Below, piece by piece: positions 54,522 to 64,000 of a stretch of 64,000 nucleotides of DNA. Numbering within the stretch: the stretch's first letter is position 1; each line of letters starts with the position of its first letter. A program made the translations under genes and the position numbers. The notes under the pieces were generated by a model. That model saw nothing but the letters and a program-made list of their open reading frames with translations, had not been told where the DNA came from and made no database searches. The stretch spans positions 186,001 to 250,000 of the forward strand of contig JACFMQ010000004.1 in the NCBI GenBank assembly GCA_019455325.1. Direction: 5' to 3'. The DNA comes from Rhodocyclaceae bacterium (GTDB lineage Bacteria; Pseudomonadota; Gammaproteobacteria; Burkholderiales; Rhodocyclaceae).

Positions 54522-55613
54522 TCATTTCCTCGCCAGCTCCTCGCACGCCTGCGCGACGATCGCCGCCGCGTCCGGCCTGGCCAGCTCGCGCGCGCGCTCG
54601 GCCATCTGCTGCAACTGCTCGCGGCCGTAGTTGCGGACCAGCGCCACCTTCTCCGGCGTCAGATCGGACTGCGGCAGCAGGATGGCGCCGCCGGCGTTGG
54701 CGAGGAACTTCGCGTTGCCCGTCTGATGGTCGTCCACCGCGTGCGGATAGGGCACCAGGATGCCGGCAACGCCGGCCGCGGCGAGCTCGGCGACGGTCAG
54801 CGCGCCGGCGCGGCAGATCACCACGTCGGCCCACGCATAGGCGCCGGCCATGTCGTCGATGAAGGCGACGCAGTGCGCCTGCACGCCGGCCGCGGCGTAG
54901 TTCTCCTGCAGCGCGGCGAGGTGCTTCTCGCCGGCCTGGTGCACGACGGTCGGCCGTTCCTCCTCGGGAATCAGCGCCAGCCCCTTCGGCACGGCGTCGT
55001 TCAGCGCCTGCGCGCCGAGGCTGCCGCCGAGCACGAGCACGCGGATCGGGCCGTCGTGCGCCGCGTAGCGCTCGGCCGGCGCCGGCAGCGCGGCGATCTC
55101 GGCGCGCACCGGGTTGCCGGCCCAGACGCAGCCCTTGAGCACGTCCGGAAAGCCCGACAGCACGCGGTCGGCGACGACGGCGAGGACGCGGTTGGCCAGG
55201 CCGGCGACGGAATTCTGCTCGTGCAGCGCCAGCGGCCGGCCGAGCCAGGCGGCCATCATGCCGCCGGGAAAGCTGATGTAGCCGCCCATGCCGAGCACCA
55301 CGTCCGGCCGCACGCGGCGAATCTCCCGACGCGCCTGCCAGAAACCGGAGAGCAGCGCGAACGGCAGCAGCAGCTTCCTGACGAGCCCCTTGCCGCGCAG
55401 CGCGGCGAAGCGCACCGGCGCCAGCTCGTAGCCGTGCGCCGGCGCCAGCTTCGCCTCCATGCCGTCCGGATTGCCCATCCAGACGACGCGCCAGCCGCGC
55501 TCGCGCAGGAGGTCGGCGACGGCCAGCCCCGGAAAGACGTGGCCGCCGGTACCGCCGGCCATGACCAGCAGAGTCCGTGAGGAGGGATGAGGGAGGAGAG
55601 AGGAGGAAGGCAT
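54522..55613 (-). CDS. murG: Lipid II synthase MurG
   Basis: A 363-residue glycosyltransferase adding GlcNAc to lipid I. Marks: [60 protein letters not shown], and [20 protein letters not shown]. The chosen ATG at 55613 ([17 protein letters not shown]) is preceded by GGAGGAGG; both this ribosome-binding site and the first 12 residues come from the palindromic element inserted upstream. The Met of MAGGTGG at 55562 is an alternative but would cut the first strand. Confidence 0.95.
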   Translation of the reverse strand: MPSSSLLPHPSSRTLLVMAGGTGGHVFPGLAVADLLRERGWRVVWMGNPDGMEAKLAPAHGYELAPVRFAALRGKGLVRKLLLPFALLSGFWQARREIRRVRPDVVLGMGGYISFPGGMMAAWLGRPLALHEQNSVAGLANRVLAVVADRVLSGFPDVLKGCVWAGNPVRAEIAALPAPAERYAAHDGPIRVLVLGGSLGAQALNDAVPKGLALIPEEERPTVVHQAGEKHLAALQENYAAAGVQAHCVAFIDDMAGAYAWADVVICRAGALTVAELAAAGVAGILVPYPHAVDDHQTGNAKFLANAGGAILLPQSDLTPEKVALVRNYGREQLQQMAERARELARPDAAAIVAQACEELARK

Positions 55614-55659
55614 CGCCTCCTCCGCACCGCTCCTCACTCCTTGCTCCTCACTCCTCACT
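55576..55659. repeat. GTGAGGAG palindromic element, copy 2 (ftsW-murG)
   Basis: The left arm (55576 to about 55609, GTGAGGAGGGATGAGGGAGG...) and right arm (about 55614-55659, ...CTCCTCACTCCTTGCTCCTC...) are imperfect inverted repeats. The element lies between the ftsW stop (55664) and the murG core and contains the ATG and ribosome-binding site now used by murG. Confidence 0.8.
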
Positions 55660-55663
55660 GTCG

Positions 55664-56827
55664 TCACAGCTTGGCCCCCCGCATCAGTTGCCGGTTTTCC
55701 CAGTCGACGCGCAGCAGGATCGCCAGCGCCGCGCAGTTGGCGAGGATGCCGGAGCCGCCGAAGCTCATCAGCGGCAGCGTCAGCCCCTTGGTCGGCAAGA
55801 GGCCCATGTTCACGCCCATGTTGATGAACGCCTGCACGCCGATCCAGATGCCGATGCCCATCGCCACCAGCGCCGGGTAGAGCCGTTCGAGCGCCACCGC
55901 CTGGCGGCCGATGGCGAAGGCGCGCTGCACGATCAGCGCGAACAGCCCGACGACGACGACGACGCCGACCAGCCCCAGCTCTTCGGCGATCACCGCCAGC
56001 AGGAAGTCGGTGTGCGCCTCGGGCAGGTAGAAGAGCTTTTCGACCGAGGCGCCGAGGCCGACGCCGAAGACCTCGCCGCGGCCGAAGGCGATCAGCGCGT
56101 GCGAGAGCTGGTAGCCGCGGCCGAAGGCGTCGGTCCACGGGTCCATGAAGCCGAAGATGCGGTCGCGCCGGTACGGCGAGACAACGATGAGCACGGCGAA
56201 GGCAACGAGCAGCAGCACGACGAGGATGGCGAACAGCCGCGCGCGCATGCCGCCGAGGAAGAGGATGCCCATGGCGATGGCGATCACGACGACGAAGGCG
56301 CCGAAGTCCGGCTCCTTCAGGAGCAGCACGCCGACGAAGATCATGGCCCCGGCCATCGGCAGGAAGGCCTTCTTGAAATCGTGCATCACCGCCATCTTGC
56401 GCACCGTGTAATCGGCCGCGTAGAGCACGGCGAAGAGCTTCATCAGCTCCGAGGGCTGCAGGTTGGCGACGCCGAGCGGCAGCCAGCGGCGGGCGCCGTT
56501 CACCTCGCGGCCGACGCCGGGGATCAGCACGACGACGAGCAGCAGCACGCCGGCGACGAACAGCCACGGCGCCAGTTGCTGCCAGGCCGAGAGCGGCACC
56601 TGGAAGGCGACGGCGGCGGCGACCATGCCGATGGCCAGAAAAACGGCGTGGCGCACCAGGAAATAGGCCGGCTGGTTGCCGGTGAAGCGGCTGCCCTCGG
56701 CGATGGCGATCGACGATGAATAGACCATGACCATGCCGAGAAAGAGGAGCAGCAGCGAACTCCACAGCAGCGTGGCGTCCACTTCGGCGGGCGCGCGGCG
56801 CGGCGCGTCGATGGTCTGCATCAGCAT
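55664..56827 (-). CDS. ftsW: Lipid II polymerase FtsW (SEDS family)
   Basis: A 387-residue polytopic glycosyltransferase that makes septal peptidoglycan with FtsI. About ten hydrophobic segments; SEDS marks include [57 protein letters not shown] and [19 protein letters not shown]. Start at 56827 overlaps the murD stop; a Met two codons later (56821) is equally possible. Confidence 0.97.
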   Translation of the reverse strand: MLMQTIDAPRRAPAEVDATLLWSSLLLLFLGMVMVYSSSIAIAEGSRFTGNQPAYFLVRHAVFLAIGMVAAAVAFQVPLSAWQQLAPWLFVAGVLLLVVVLIPGVGREVNGARRWLPLGVANLQPSELMKLFAVLYAADYTVRKMAVMHDFKKAFLPMAGAMIFVGVLLLKEPDFGAFVVVIAIAMGILFLGGMRARLFAILVVLLLVAFAVLIVVSPYRRDRIFGFMDPWTDAFGRGYQLSHALIAFGRGEVFGVGLGASVEKLFYLPEAHTDFLLAVIAEELGLVGVVVVVGLFALIVQRAFAIGRQAVALERLYPALVAMGIGIWIGVQAFINMGVNMGLLPTKGLTLPLMSFGGSGILANCAALAILLRVDWENRQLMRGAKL

Positions 56828-58281
56828 GCCGCGCCCTCCCGCGCCCGCACCGCGGCGACGAAGGCTTCGGCGCGGTGCGCGTAGTTGCGGTACATGTCCA
56901 GGCTGGCGCAGGCCGGCGACAGCAGCACCGCGTCGCCCGGCTGCGCCGCTGCCGCGCAGAAGGCCACGGCCGCATCCATGTCGGCGCAGCGCAGCGTCGG
57001 CAGGCCGCTGCCGGCGAGCGCCGCCTCGATCGCCGGCGCGTCGCGGCCGATCAGCGCCGCAGCGCGGCCGTGCGCGGCGAGCGCCGCCCTGAGCGGCGAG
57101 AAATCCTGCCCCTTGCCGTCGCCGCCGAGAATGATCGCCAGCCGGCGGCCGCCCGTGCCCATGCCGTTGATCGCGGCCAGCGTGGCGCCGACGTTGGTGC
57201 CCTTGGAATCGTCGTAGTAGTCCACTCCGCCGATGCGCGCGACGAATTCGACGCGGTGGGGCAGGCCCTTGAATTCGCGCAGCGCCGGCACGCAGTCCTG
57301 CGGCCGGATGCCGGCGCCTTCGAGCAGCGCCAGCGCGGCGAGCGCGTTGGCCGCGTTGTGCAGGCCGGCGAGCTTCATCTCGGCAGCCGGCAGCAGGCGT
57401 TCGCCGCCGCGCACGAGCCAGCCGTCGACGAGGCCGTAGTCCGCGTCGCGCGGCGGTTTGTCCAGGCCGAAGGTGACCAGCGCCTTGCCGCAGCGGCCCA
57501 GCCCCAGGCTGCGGTCGTCGTCGCGGTTCAGCACCATGCGCCGGCAGCCCTTGAAGATGCGCGCCTTGGCCGCGGCGTAGTCGTCGAGGCCGGCGTAGCG
57601 GTCGAGGTGATCCTCGGAAACGTTGAGCACGGTCGCCGCGTCGGCGTTCAGATGATGCGTCGTCTCCAACTGGAAACTGGAGAGTTCGAGCACCCATAGA
57701 GGCGGGAAGGAGTGAGGAGTGAGGAGTGAGGAGGCAAGGCCCGCCTCGGCCGCGGGTCGACTCCTCGCTCCTGACTCCTCACTCCTCACGGATGACGGCG
57801 CGTCCAGCGCCGTCATCAACGCATCCAGCGCCGACGGCGAGATGTTGCCGCAGGCCGTCGCCGGCACGCCGGCGGCGTTCGCCAGATGCGCGGCCAGCGC
57901 GGTGGTCGTCGTCTTGCCGTTGCTGCCGGTGATGGCGACGATCTTCGCCGCCGGCGCGCGTTCGCGCAGCCCCTGCGCGAACAGCTCGATCTCCGAGACC
58001 ACCGGCACGCCGCGCGCCAGCGCCGCCTGCACCTGCGCTTCCTGCACCGGCAGGCCGGGCGAGATGGCGATCAGGTCGACGCCGGCGAAGCTCGCCGCGG
58101 CGAACGGCCCGGCGATCAGCCCGGCATCCGGCACGGCGGCGGCCAGCTCGGCGGCGTTCGGCGGCACCGCGCGGCTGTCGGCGACGCGCACGCGCGCGCC
58201 GGCGCGCGCCAGCCACCTGGCCATCGCCAGCCCCGATTCGCCGAGGCCCAGTACCAGCGCCTGTCTGCCCTTGAGATCCAT
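56821..58281 (-). CDS. murD: UDP-MurNAc-L-alanine--D-glutamate ligase with in-frame insertion
   Basis: A 486-residue Mur ligase adding D-Glu. ATP loop [19 protein letters not shown], then [35 protein letters not shown] and [40 protein letters not shown] in the C-terminal domain. Residues about 164-194 ([20 protein letters not shown] and on) are encoded by a palindromic repeat element and are absent from normal MurD, making this protein about 30 residues longer. The insertion sits in a loop just before the conserved [10 protein letters not shown] strand and keeps the frame, so the protein is probably functional. Confidence 0.96.
   Translation of the reverse strand: MDLKGRQALVLGLGESGLAMARWLARAGARVRVADSRAVPPNAAELAAAVPDAGLIAGPFAAASFAGVDLIAISPGLPVQEAQVQAALARGVPVVSEIELFAQGLRERAPAAKIVAITGSNGKTTTTALAAHLANAAGVPATACGNISPSALDALMTALDAPSSVRSEESGARSRPAAEAGLASSLLTPHSFPPLWVLELSSFQLETTHHLNADAATVLNVSEDHLDRYAGLDDYAAAKARIFKGCRRMVLNRDDDRSLGLGRCGKALVTFGLDKPPRDADYGLVDGWLVRGGERLLPAAEMKLAGLHNAANALAALALLEGAGIRPQDCVPALREFKGLPHRVEFVARIGGVDYYDDSKGTNVGATLAAINGMGTGGRRLAIILGGDGKGQDFSPLRAALAAHGRAAALIGRDAPAIEAALAGSGLPTLRCADMDAAVAFCAAAAQPGDAVLLSPACASLDMYRNYAHRAEAFVAAVRAREGAAC
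57709..57789. repeat. GTGAGGAG palindromic element, copy 3 (inside murD)
   Basis: Left arm 57709-57733 (GGAGTGAGGAGTGAGGAGTG...) and right arm 57761-57789 (CTCCTCGCTCCTGACTCCTC...) are inverted repeats around a 27-base GC-rich centre. It lies wholly within murD and adds an in-frame Ser/Arg/Glu-rich loop. An adjacent 11-bp perfect inverted repeat occurs at 57791-57817 and may or may not belong to it. Confidence 0.8.
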
Positions 58282-59369
58282 CACCGCAGCTTCAGCGTCG
58301 ACAGCCCGAACAGCACGAGCATGATGGTGATGATCCAGAAGCGGACCACCACCTGCGTTTCCTTCCACCCGCCGAGTTCGTAGTGGTGGTGCAGCGGCGC
58401 CATGCGGAAGATGCGCTTGCCCCCGGAGAACTTGAAATAGAGCACCTGCGCCGCCACCGACAGCGTCTCGGCGACGAAGACGCCGCCCATGATCGCCAGC
58501 ACGATCTCCTGGCGGACGATCACGGCGACGGTGCCGAGCGCGCCGCCGATGGCCAGCGCGCCGACGTCGCCCATGAACACCTCGGCCGGATAGGCGTTGA
58601 ACCAGAGGAAGCCGAGCCCGGCTCCGGCCATGGCGCCGAGGAAGATGCACAGCTCGCCGGCGCCGGGGACGTACGGCACCAGCAGGTATTTGGCGTAGAC
58701 CGCGTTGCCGGCGACGTAGGCGAAGATCGCCAGCGCCGCGGCGACCATCACCGCCGGCATGATCGCCAGGCCGTCGAGGCCGTCGGTCAGGTTCACCGCG
58801 TTCGAGGTGCCGACGACGACGAAGTAGGTGAGGATCATGAAGCCGACGACGCCGAGCGGATAGGCCACGGTCTTGAAGAAGGGCACGATCAGTTCCATCT
58901 GCGCCGGCAGCGTCGCCGTCATGCCGAGGTAGACGGCGACGGCGACGCCGATCACCGACTGCCAGAAGTACTTCCAGCGCGAGGCCAGCCCCTTCGGGTC
59001 GCGGTAGACCACCTTCTTCCAGTCGTCGTACCAGCCGATGGCGCCGAAGCCGAGCGTGACGATCAGCACCACCCAGATGTAGCGGTTGCTGAGGTCGCCC
59101 CAGAGCAGCGTGGTGACGGCGATGGCGATGAGGATGAGCACGCCGCCCATGGTCGGCGTGCCCGACTTGACGAGGTGCGTCTGCGGGCCGTCGGTGCGCA
59201 CCGCCTGGCCGATCTTCTTCGCCGCCAGCCAGCGGATGACGCGCGGGCCGGCGATGAACGAGATGATCAGCGCGGTCATCGCCGCCAGCACCGTGCGCAG
59301 CGTGATGTAGCCGAAGACGTTGAAGGCGCGCACGTCCTGGCCGAGCCACTGGGCGAGCATCAGGAGCAT
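58281..59369 (-). CDS. mraY: Phospho-N-acetylmuramoyl-pentapeptide transferase
   Basis: A 362-residue polytopic enzyme making lipid I. Marks: [39 protein letters not shown] with the catalytic Asp pair, [40 protein letters not shown] and [20 protein letters not shown]. Its ATG overlaps the murF 3' end by 10 bases, and its stop overlaps the murD start (TGATG). Confidence 0.99.
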   Translation of the reverse strand: MLLMLAQWLGQDVRAFNVFGYITLRTVLAAMTALIISFIAGPRVIRWLAAKKIGQAVRTDGPQTHLVKSGTPTMGGVLILIAIAVTTLLWGDLSNRYIWVVLIVTLGFGAIGWYDDWKKVVYRDPKGLASRWKYFWQSVIGVAVAVYLGMTATLPAQMELIVPFFKTVAYPLGVVGFMILTYFVVVGTSNAVNLTDGLDGLAIMPAVMVAAALAIFAYVAGNAVYAKYLLVPYVPGAGELCIFLGAMAGAGLGFLWFNAYPAEVFMGDVGALAIGGALGTVAVIVRQEIVLAIMGGVFVAETLSVAAQVLYFKFSGGKRIFRMAPLHHHYELGGWKETQVVVRFWIITIMLVLFGLSTLKLR

Positions 59370-60757
59370 GGCGGGCCCTCCGTCGGCGCCGGCGCGATGG
59401 CCTCGGCCACGCGCTCCATGCGCATGAAGCGCGAGCCCTTGACGAGCACGGTGGTGTTCGCCGTCAGCTCGGGCTTCAGTGCCTCGATCAGTTCTTCGAT
59501 CTTCTTGTAATGGCGGGCGCCGTCGCCGAAGTTGCGGGCGGCGACGACGCTCGCCTCGCCGAAGGCGAACAGCGCGTCGACGCCGGCGCTCTTGGCGTAG
59601 CCGCCGATCTCGTCGTGGTACTGCGCCGAGGCGTCGCCGATCTCGCCCATGTCGCCGAGCACCAGGATCTTGCGGCCGATGGTCGAAGCGAGCACGTCGA
59701 TGCCGGCGCGCATCGAATCCGGGTTGGCGTTGTAGGTGTCGTCGAGGACGACGGCGCCGTTCAGGCCGGCGCGCCGCTGCAGGCGCCCCTTGATGCCCTT
59801 GAAGGCGGCCAGGCCGCGCTCGATGGCGGCGAGCGGCGCGCCGGCGGCGTAGGCGGCGGCGACGGCGGCGAGCGCGTTGCGCGCGTTGTGCAGGCCGGGC
59901 AGCGCCAGGTCGACGGCGCCTTCGCCGATCGGCGTGATGAAGTGCAGCTCGGTGTCCAGCCCGTGCAGGCGGACGTTGCCGTGCACCTCGGCGGCCGGGT
60001 CGAGGCCGAAGCCGACGACGCGGCGGTCGGCGTTCTGCGCCCGCCACAGCGCGGCGTGCGGATCGTCCTCGTTGATCACGGCGACGCCGCCGTCGGCGAG
60101 GCCGTCGTAGATCGTGCCCTTCTCCAGCGCGATGGCGTCGAGCGAGCCCATGCCCTGCAGGTGCGCGCGCTGCGCGTTGGTGATGACGGCCACGCTCGGG
60201 CGGGCGATGCGCGTCAGGTAGTCGATCTCGCCGGGATGGTTCATGCCCATCTCGACGATCGCTGCCTTGTGACCGGCGTTCAGGCGCAGCAGCGTCAGCG
60301 GCAGGCCGATGTCGTTGTTCAGGTTGCCGTGCGTCGCCAGCACCGCGTCGCCCCAGGCAACGGCGAGGATGGCGGCGATCATCTCCTTGGTCGTCGTCTT
60401 GCCGTTCGAGCCGGTGACGGCGATCAGCGGCAGGTCGAAGCCGGCGCGCCAGTGCGCGGCCAGGCGGCCGAGGGCGAGGCGGGTGTCGGGCACGGCGATC
60501 AGCGGCAGCCCGGCGTCGGCGAGGCCGGCGGCCGCGTCGTCGGCGACGACGGCGGCAGCGGCGCCGGCGGCCGCAGCGGTGCCGACGAATTCGTGGCCGT
60601 CGAAGCGCTCGCCGCGCAGTGCGATGAACAGATCGCCGGCGGCGAGCGCGCGGCTGTCGGTGGACACGGCGGCGAATTCCGCCGCGCCGGCGGACTCGTC
60701 GAGCAGGCGCCCGCCGAGCGCGGCGGCGGCAGCGGACAGGTTCATCATCGCACTCAC
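59360..60757 (-). CDS. murF: UDP-MurNAc-tripeptide--D-Ala-D-Ala ligase
   Basis: A 465-residue Mur ligase completing the pentapeptide. ATP loop [60 protein letters not shown] and [20 protein letters not shown]. Starts at 60757 or the Met three codons later. A 91-base gap separates it from murE. Confidence 0.98.
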   Translation of the reverse strand: MSAMMNLSAAAAALGGRLLDESAGAAEFAAVSTDSRALAAGDLFIALRGERFDGHEFVGTAAAAGAAAAVVADDAAAGLADAGLPLIAVPDTRLALGRLAAHWRAGFDLPLIAVTGSNGKTTTKEMIAAILAVAWGDAVLATHGNLNNDIGLPLTLLRLNAGHKAAIVEMGMNHPGEIDYLTRIARPSVAVITNAQRAHLQGMGSLDAIALEKGTIYDGLADGGVAVINEDDPHAALWRAQNADRRVVGFGLDPAAEVHGNVRLHGLDTELHFITPIGEGAVDLALPGLHNARNALAAVAAAYAAGAPLAAIERGLAAFKGIKGRLQRRAGLNGAVVLDDTYNANPDSMRAGIDVLASTIGRKILVLGDMGEIGDASAQYHDEIGGYAKSAGVDALFAFGEASVVAARNFGDGARHYKKIEELIEALKPELTANTTVLVKGSRFMRMERVAEAIAPAPTEGPPCS

Positions 60758-60848
60758 CGCGGCACCCTCCCGGCCGGCCGCCCGCGGGCGGCGACGATCG
60801 CGGTTCCGGTGCCTGGCTGATGCCGCTCCGGGCGGCCGTGCGCTGCGC

Positions 60849-62309
60849 TCATGCGGACTCCTGGCGGGCGACCAGCGCGGCCTCGGCCTCGGCTCGGTCG
60901 GAGAAGGGATGGAAGGCGCCGGCCACCTCCTGGTAAGCCTCGTGCCCTTTGCCGGCGAGCAGCACGACGTCGGCCGGCGCGGCGCCGGCGATGGCGGCGG
61001 CGATGGCCTGGCGACGGTCGACGACGACCTCGGCGGCCGGCGCGCCGGCGCGGATTTCCTCGATGATCGCCGCCGGCGATTCGCCGCGCGGGTTGTCGCT
61101 GGTAAGCACGACGCGGTCGGCGAGGCGCGCCGCGACCTCGCCCATCAGCGGCCGCTTGCCGTGGTCGCGCTCGCCGCCGCAGCCGAAGACGCAGAGCAGC
61201 CGCCCGCCGCGCGCGTCGGCCTCCTCGCGCAGCGCGGCCAGCGCATTGGCGAGCGCATCCGGCGAATGCGCGTAGTCGACGACGACCAGCGGCAGTCCGT
61301 CGCCGCCCAGGCGCTGCATGCGGCCGGGCGGGGCGTCGAGCGCCGAGAGGCGTTCCGGCAACTGCTCGAACGGCAGGCCGGTGGCGAACAGCACGCCGGC
61401 CACCGCCAGCAGGTTGGCGACGTTGTAGCGGCCGACCAGCCGGCTCCTCACCTCGGCCTCGCCCTGCGGCGCGCGCAGCGTGAAGGCCAGCCCGCCGGCC
61501 GCGTGGCGGACGTCGGCGGCGGAAAGCAGCAGGTCGACCGAGGCGGTGGCGTCGGCCAGCGTGTAGCCGACCTTGAGGCGCGCCTTGGCGACGCCGGCCA
61601 GACGCCGGCCGAAGGGATCGTCGAGGTTGAGCACGGCGGCGCGCAGGCCCGGCCAGAGGAAGAGCTTTTCCTTCGACGCGGCGTAGGCTTCCATCGTGCC
61701 GTGGTAGTCGAGGTGGTCGCGCGTCAGGTTGGTGAAGGCGGCGATGTCCACGCGCGCGCCGTTCAGCCGGCCTTCCTCGATGCCGATCGAGCTGGCTTCC
61801 AGTGCGCAGGCATCGGCGCCGCGGTCGAGGAAGTCGGCGAGGCAGCGCGCCAGCGTCGTCGCCTGCGGCGTCGTGAAACCGGTCTCGTCGAGCGCGTCGG
61901 GAAAGCCGGCGCCGAGCGTGCCGACGATGGCGCAGCGGCGCGGGTGCGCGCGGGCGATCCACTGCGTGCAGCTCGTCTTGCCGTTGGTGCCGGTGACGGC
62001 GATCAGCGACAGCCGCTCGCTCGGGTCGCCGAGCACGGCGTGCGCGAGACTGCCGGCGAGCGCGCGCAGGCCGCGCACGGCCAGCGCCGGCACCGGCAGC
62101 GCGTCGCCGGATACGTCGCCGCCCTCGAAGAGGACGGCGACGGCGCCGCGCACGATGGCGTCGTCGATGTAGCGGCGGCCGTCGGCGCGGTCGCCGGGAT
62201 AGGCGAGGAACAGATCGCCCGGCCGCACCAGGCGCGAGTCGTCGGCGACGCCGGCCGGCTCGACGCCGAGCGCGGCGAGGCGGCGCAGGAGTTCGGCGGC
62301 GGCGCTCAT
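60849..62309 (-). CDS. murE: UDP-MurNAc-L-Ala-D-Glu--meso-diaminopimelate ligase
   Basis: A 486-residue Mur ligase. ATP loop LIAVTGTNGKTSCTQWIARA, SSIGIEEGRLNGARVDIAAF, and the DNPR motif (VVLTSDNPRGESPAAIIEEI) that selects meso-diaminopimelate, as expected for a Gram-negative. It starts 80 bases after the ftsI stop. Confidence 0.98.
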   Translation of the reverse strand: MSAAAELLRRLAALGVEPAGVADDSRLVRPGDLFLAYPGDRADGRRYIDDAIVRGAVAVLFEGGDVSGDALPVPALAVRGLRALAGSLAHAVLGDPSERLSLIAVTGTNGKTSCTQWIARAHPRRCAIVGTLGAGFPDALDETGFTTPQATTLARCLADFLDRGADACALEASSIGIEEGRLNGARVDIAAFTNLTRDHLDYHGTMEAYAASKEKLFLWPGLRAAVLNLDDPFGRRLAGVAKARLKVGYTLADATASVDLLLSAADVRHAAGGLAFTLRAPQGEAEVRSRLVGRYNVANLLAVAGVLFATGLPFEQLPERLSALDAPPGRMQRLGGDGLPLVVVDYAHSPDALANALAALREEADARGGRLLCVFGCGGERDHGKRPLMGEVAARLADRVVLTSDNPRGESPAAIIEEIRAGAPAAEVVVDRRQAIAAAIAGAAPADVVLLAGKGHEAYQEVAGAFHPFSDRAEAEAALVARQESA

Positions 62310-62388
62310 TGGACGACCCTCCTGTCGCTGCGCGACATCCTCCCCGAGGGAGGGTGAGCGCCTCCTACGGGCGGCCGGGCGGCGGCGC

Positions 62389-64000
62389 TCACAGCCGCCC
62401 CCTCACCGGCGCCTGCGGCGCGTCGGCGACGGTCAGGCGCGCGTCGGGCGGGATGCCCAGCGTGCGCAGGACGCCGCCGGTGATCGCGGCGAACACCGGC
62501 GCCGCCACGTCGCCGCCGTAGTGGCGGCCGGCGGAAGGTTCGTCGATCATCACGGCGACGATGATGCGCGGATCGGACGCCGGCGCGAAGCCGACGAAGG
62601 ACGACACGTACTTGTCGGCGTAGGCGCCGCCCTCGATCTTGTGCGCGGTGCCGGTCTTGCCGGCGACGCGGTAGCCCGGCACCTGCGCCTTCGGCGCCGT
62701 GCCGCCGGGGCCGGCGGCCATTTCCAGCATGGCCCGCACCTCGCGCGCGGTCTGCGGCGAGAACACCGGCACGCCGGTCACCGGGCCGTCGTCGACGCGC
62801 GTCAGCGACAGCGGCAGCAGCTCGCCGTCGCGGGCGAACACCGTGTAGGCGCGCGCCAACTGCATCAGCGACACCGAGATGCCGTGGCCGTAGGACATCG
62901 TCGCCTGCTCGATCGGCCGCCAGGTCTTCCAGGCGCGCAGGCGGCCGGTCACCTCGCCGGGGAAGCCGAGGCGCGGCACCTGGCCGAAGCCGATGGCGTC
63001 GAACATCTCCCACATCTCGCGCGGCGCGAAGTTGGCGGCGATCTTGGCGGTGCCGACGTTCGACGATTTCTGGATGACCTGGGCGACGGTCAGCCGGCCG
63101 TGCCGGTGCGCGTCGGAGATGGTCGCGCTGCCGATGGTCAGGCGCCCCGGATCGGTGTCGATCACCGAGTCGAAGCGGAACTTGTTCGATTCGAGCGCCA
63201 GCGCCGCGGTGAAGGGCTTCAGCGTCGAGCCCGGCTCGAAGGTGTCGGTCACCGCGCGGTTCCTGAGCTGCGCGCCGGAGAGGTGCTGCCGGTTGTTCGG
63301 GTTGTAGGTCGGCCAGTTGGCGAGCGCCAGGATCTCGCCGCTCTTGGCGTCGACGACGACGGCGCCGCCGGCCTTCGCCTTGTGCCCGGCGACCGCCTGC
63401 TTCAGATGACTGTAGGCGAGGTACTGGATCTTCGAGTCGAGCGCCAGGCGGAGGTCCCTGCCGTCCTGCGGCGGCCGGATCGAGCCGACGTCCTCGACGA
63501 TGCGGCCGCGCCGGTCGCGGATCACGCTGCGGCTGCCGGCGTGGCCGACCAGGCTCTTCTCGAAGGCCAGCTCGACGCCTTCGAGCCCCTTGTCGTCGAT
63601 GCCGGTGAAGCCGACGATGTGCGCCGTCATCTCGCCGGTCGGGTAGTAGCGGCGGTATTCGTCGTTCTGGTAGACGCCGGGCAGCTTCATCGCCGCGATG
63701 CGCTCGGCCACGTCCGGCGCCACCTGCCGCTGCAAATAGACGAAGCCCTTGTCGCTGGCCAGCTTGCGCGTCAGCTCCTTCGGCTCCAGGTCGAGCGCCT
63801 TCGCCAGCAGTTGCGACTGCTCGCCGTTCAGGCGGGCGTCCGAGGGAATCGCCCAGATCGACTTCATCGGCGTCGAGATCGCCAGCGCGTCGCCGTTGCG
63901 GTCCGTGACCTTGCCGCGCGACGCCGAGATTTCCAGGTCGCGGCGGTAGCGCGACTCGCCCTTCTCCTGCAGGAAATCGTTGTTCACGATCTGCAGATAG
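62389..64000 (-). CDS. ftsI: Peptidoglycan D,D-transpeptidase FtsI (PBP3), N-terminus beyond the window
   Basis: At least 537 residues of the septal transpeptidase. The open frame runs past base 64000, so the short cytoplasmic tail and membrane anchor are missing here. The visible part begins YLQIVNNDFLQEKGESRYRR. Transpeptidase motifs: FEPGSTLKPFTAALAL (active Ser in STLK), IQKSSNVGTAKIA (SxN) and YRVAGKTGTAHKIEGG (KTGT). The N-terminal part carries ISASRGKVTDRNGDALA of the pedestal domain. Confidence 0.97.
   Translation of the reverse strand, partial: YLQIVNNDFLQEKGESRYRRDLEISASRGKVTDRNGDALAISTPMKSIWAIPSDARLNGEQSQLLAKALDLEPKELTRKLASDKGFVYLQRQVAPDVAERIAAMKLPGVYQNDEYRRYYPTGEMTAHIVGFTGIDDKGLEGVELAFEKSLVGHAGSRSVIRDRRGRIVEDVGSIRPPQDGRDLRLALDSKIQYLAYSHLKQAVAGHKAKAGGAVVVDAKSGEILALANWPTYNPNNRQHLSGAQLRNRAVTDTFEPGSTLKPFTAALALESNKFRFDSVIDTDPGRLTIGSATISDAHRHGRLTVAQVIQKSSNVGTAKIAANFAPREMWEMFDAIGFGQVPRLGFPGEVTGRLRAWKTWRPIEQATMSYGHGISVSLMQLARAYTVFARDGELLPLSLTRVDDGPVTGVPVFSPQTAREVRAMLEMAAGPGGTAPKAQVPGYRVAGKTGTAHKIEGGAYADKYVSSFVGFAPASDPRIIVAVMIDEPSAGRHYGGDVAAPVFAAITGGVLRTLGIPPDARLTVADAPQAPVRGRL

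Overview
The window comes from a high-GC betaproteobacterium, most likely a Rhodocyclales relative. This rests on the co-linear dcw cell-wall/division cluster ending in ftsZ-lpxC, on the secA/M23 peptidase/dciA neighbourhood, and on the rpe-gph-trpE order. No rRNA, tRNA, CRISPR array or insertion sequence was recognised. Most genes lie on the minus strand and are packed with ATGA/TGATG-type overlaps.

Three blocks are visible. (1) 1-668 holds the start of trpD and trpG. (2) About 908-36740 is a complete-looking type VI secretion (T6SS) island sitting between trpG and its usual partner trpE. (3) 37010-64000 is conserved core genome: trpE with a putative Trp-rich leader peptide, gph, rpe, apaG, a methyltransferase, an AI-2E family permease, argJ, secA, an M23 peptidase, dciA, lpxC, ftsZ, ftsA, ftsQ, ddl, murC, murG, ftsW, murD, mraY, murF, murE and a truncated ftsI.

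The island reads right to left. A bare sigma-54 activator (35738-36739) and a small protein come first. A -24/-12-like promoter at 34977-34992 precedes a single-chain TssB-TssC sheath protein. Then follow hcp, tssE, tssF, tssG, vgrG, a tip/cargo module (DUF2169 plus pentapeptide, pentapeptide, DUF3540, DUF4150 PAAR-like), tssJ, tssK, tssL, tssM and tssA. No tssH/clpV is present. Downstream, apparently in the same transcript, is a cassette of unusual genes (1762-13923). It holds a four-repeat protein (MVGxPxKNWE motif), three GNAT acetyltransferase paralogues, several small ORFs, and probable toxins. The toxin candidates show motifs of a CNF1/BLF1-like deamidase (LSGC...H), a clan-CD cysteine peptidase (HG...C), an ADP-ribosyltransferase, and a zinc-dependent cytidine-deaminase fold (HSE...CxxC). 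No obvious immunity genes accompany them.

The core region carries three copies of a short palindromic element built from GTGAGGAG units. One overlaps the secA stop codon, one supplies the likely ribosome-binding site and N-terminus of murG, and one is inserted in frame inside murD.

Functions of core genes are secure from strong motifs. The toxin activities are motif-level inferences from reading alone, with no database search.
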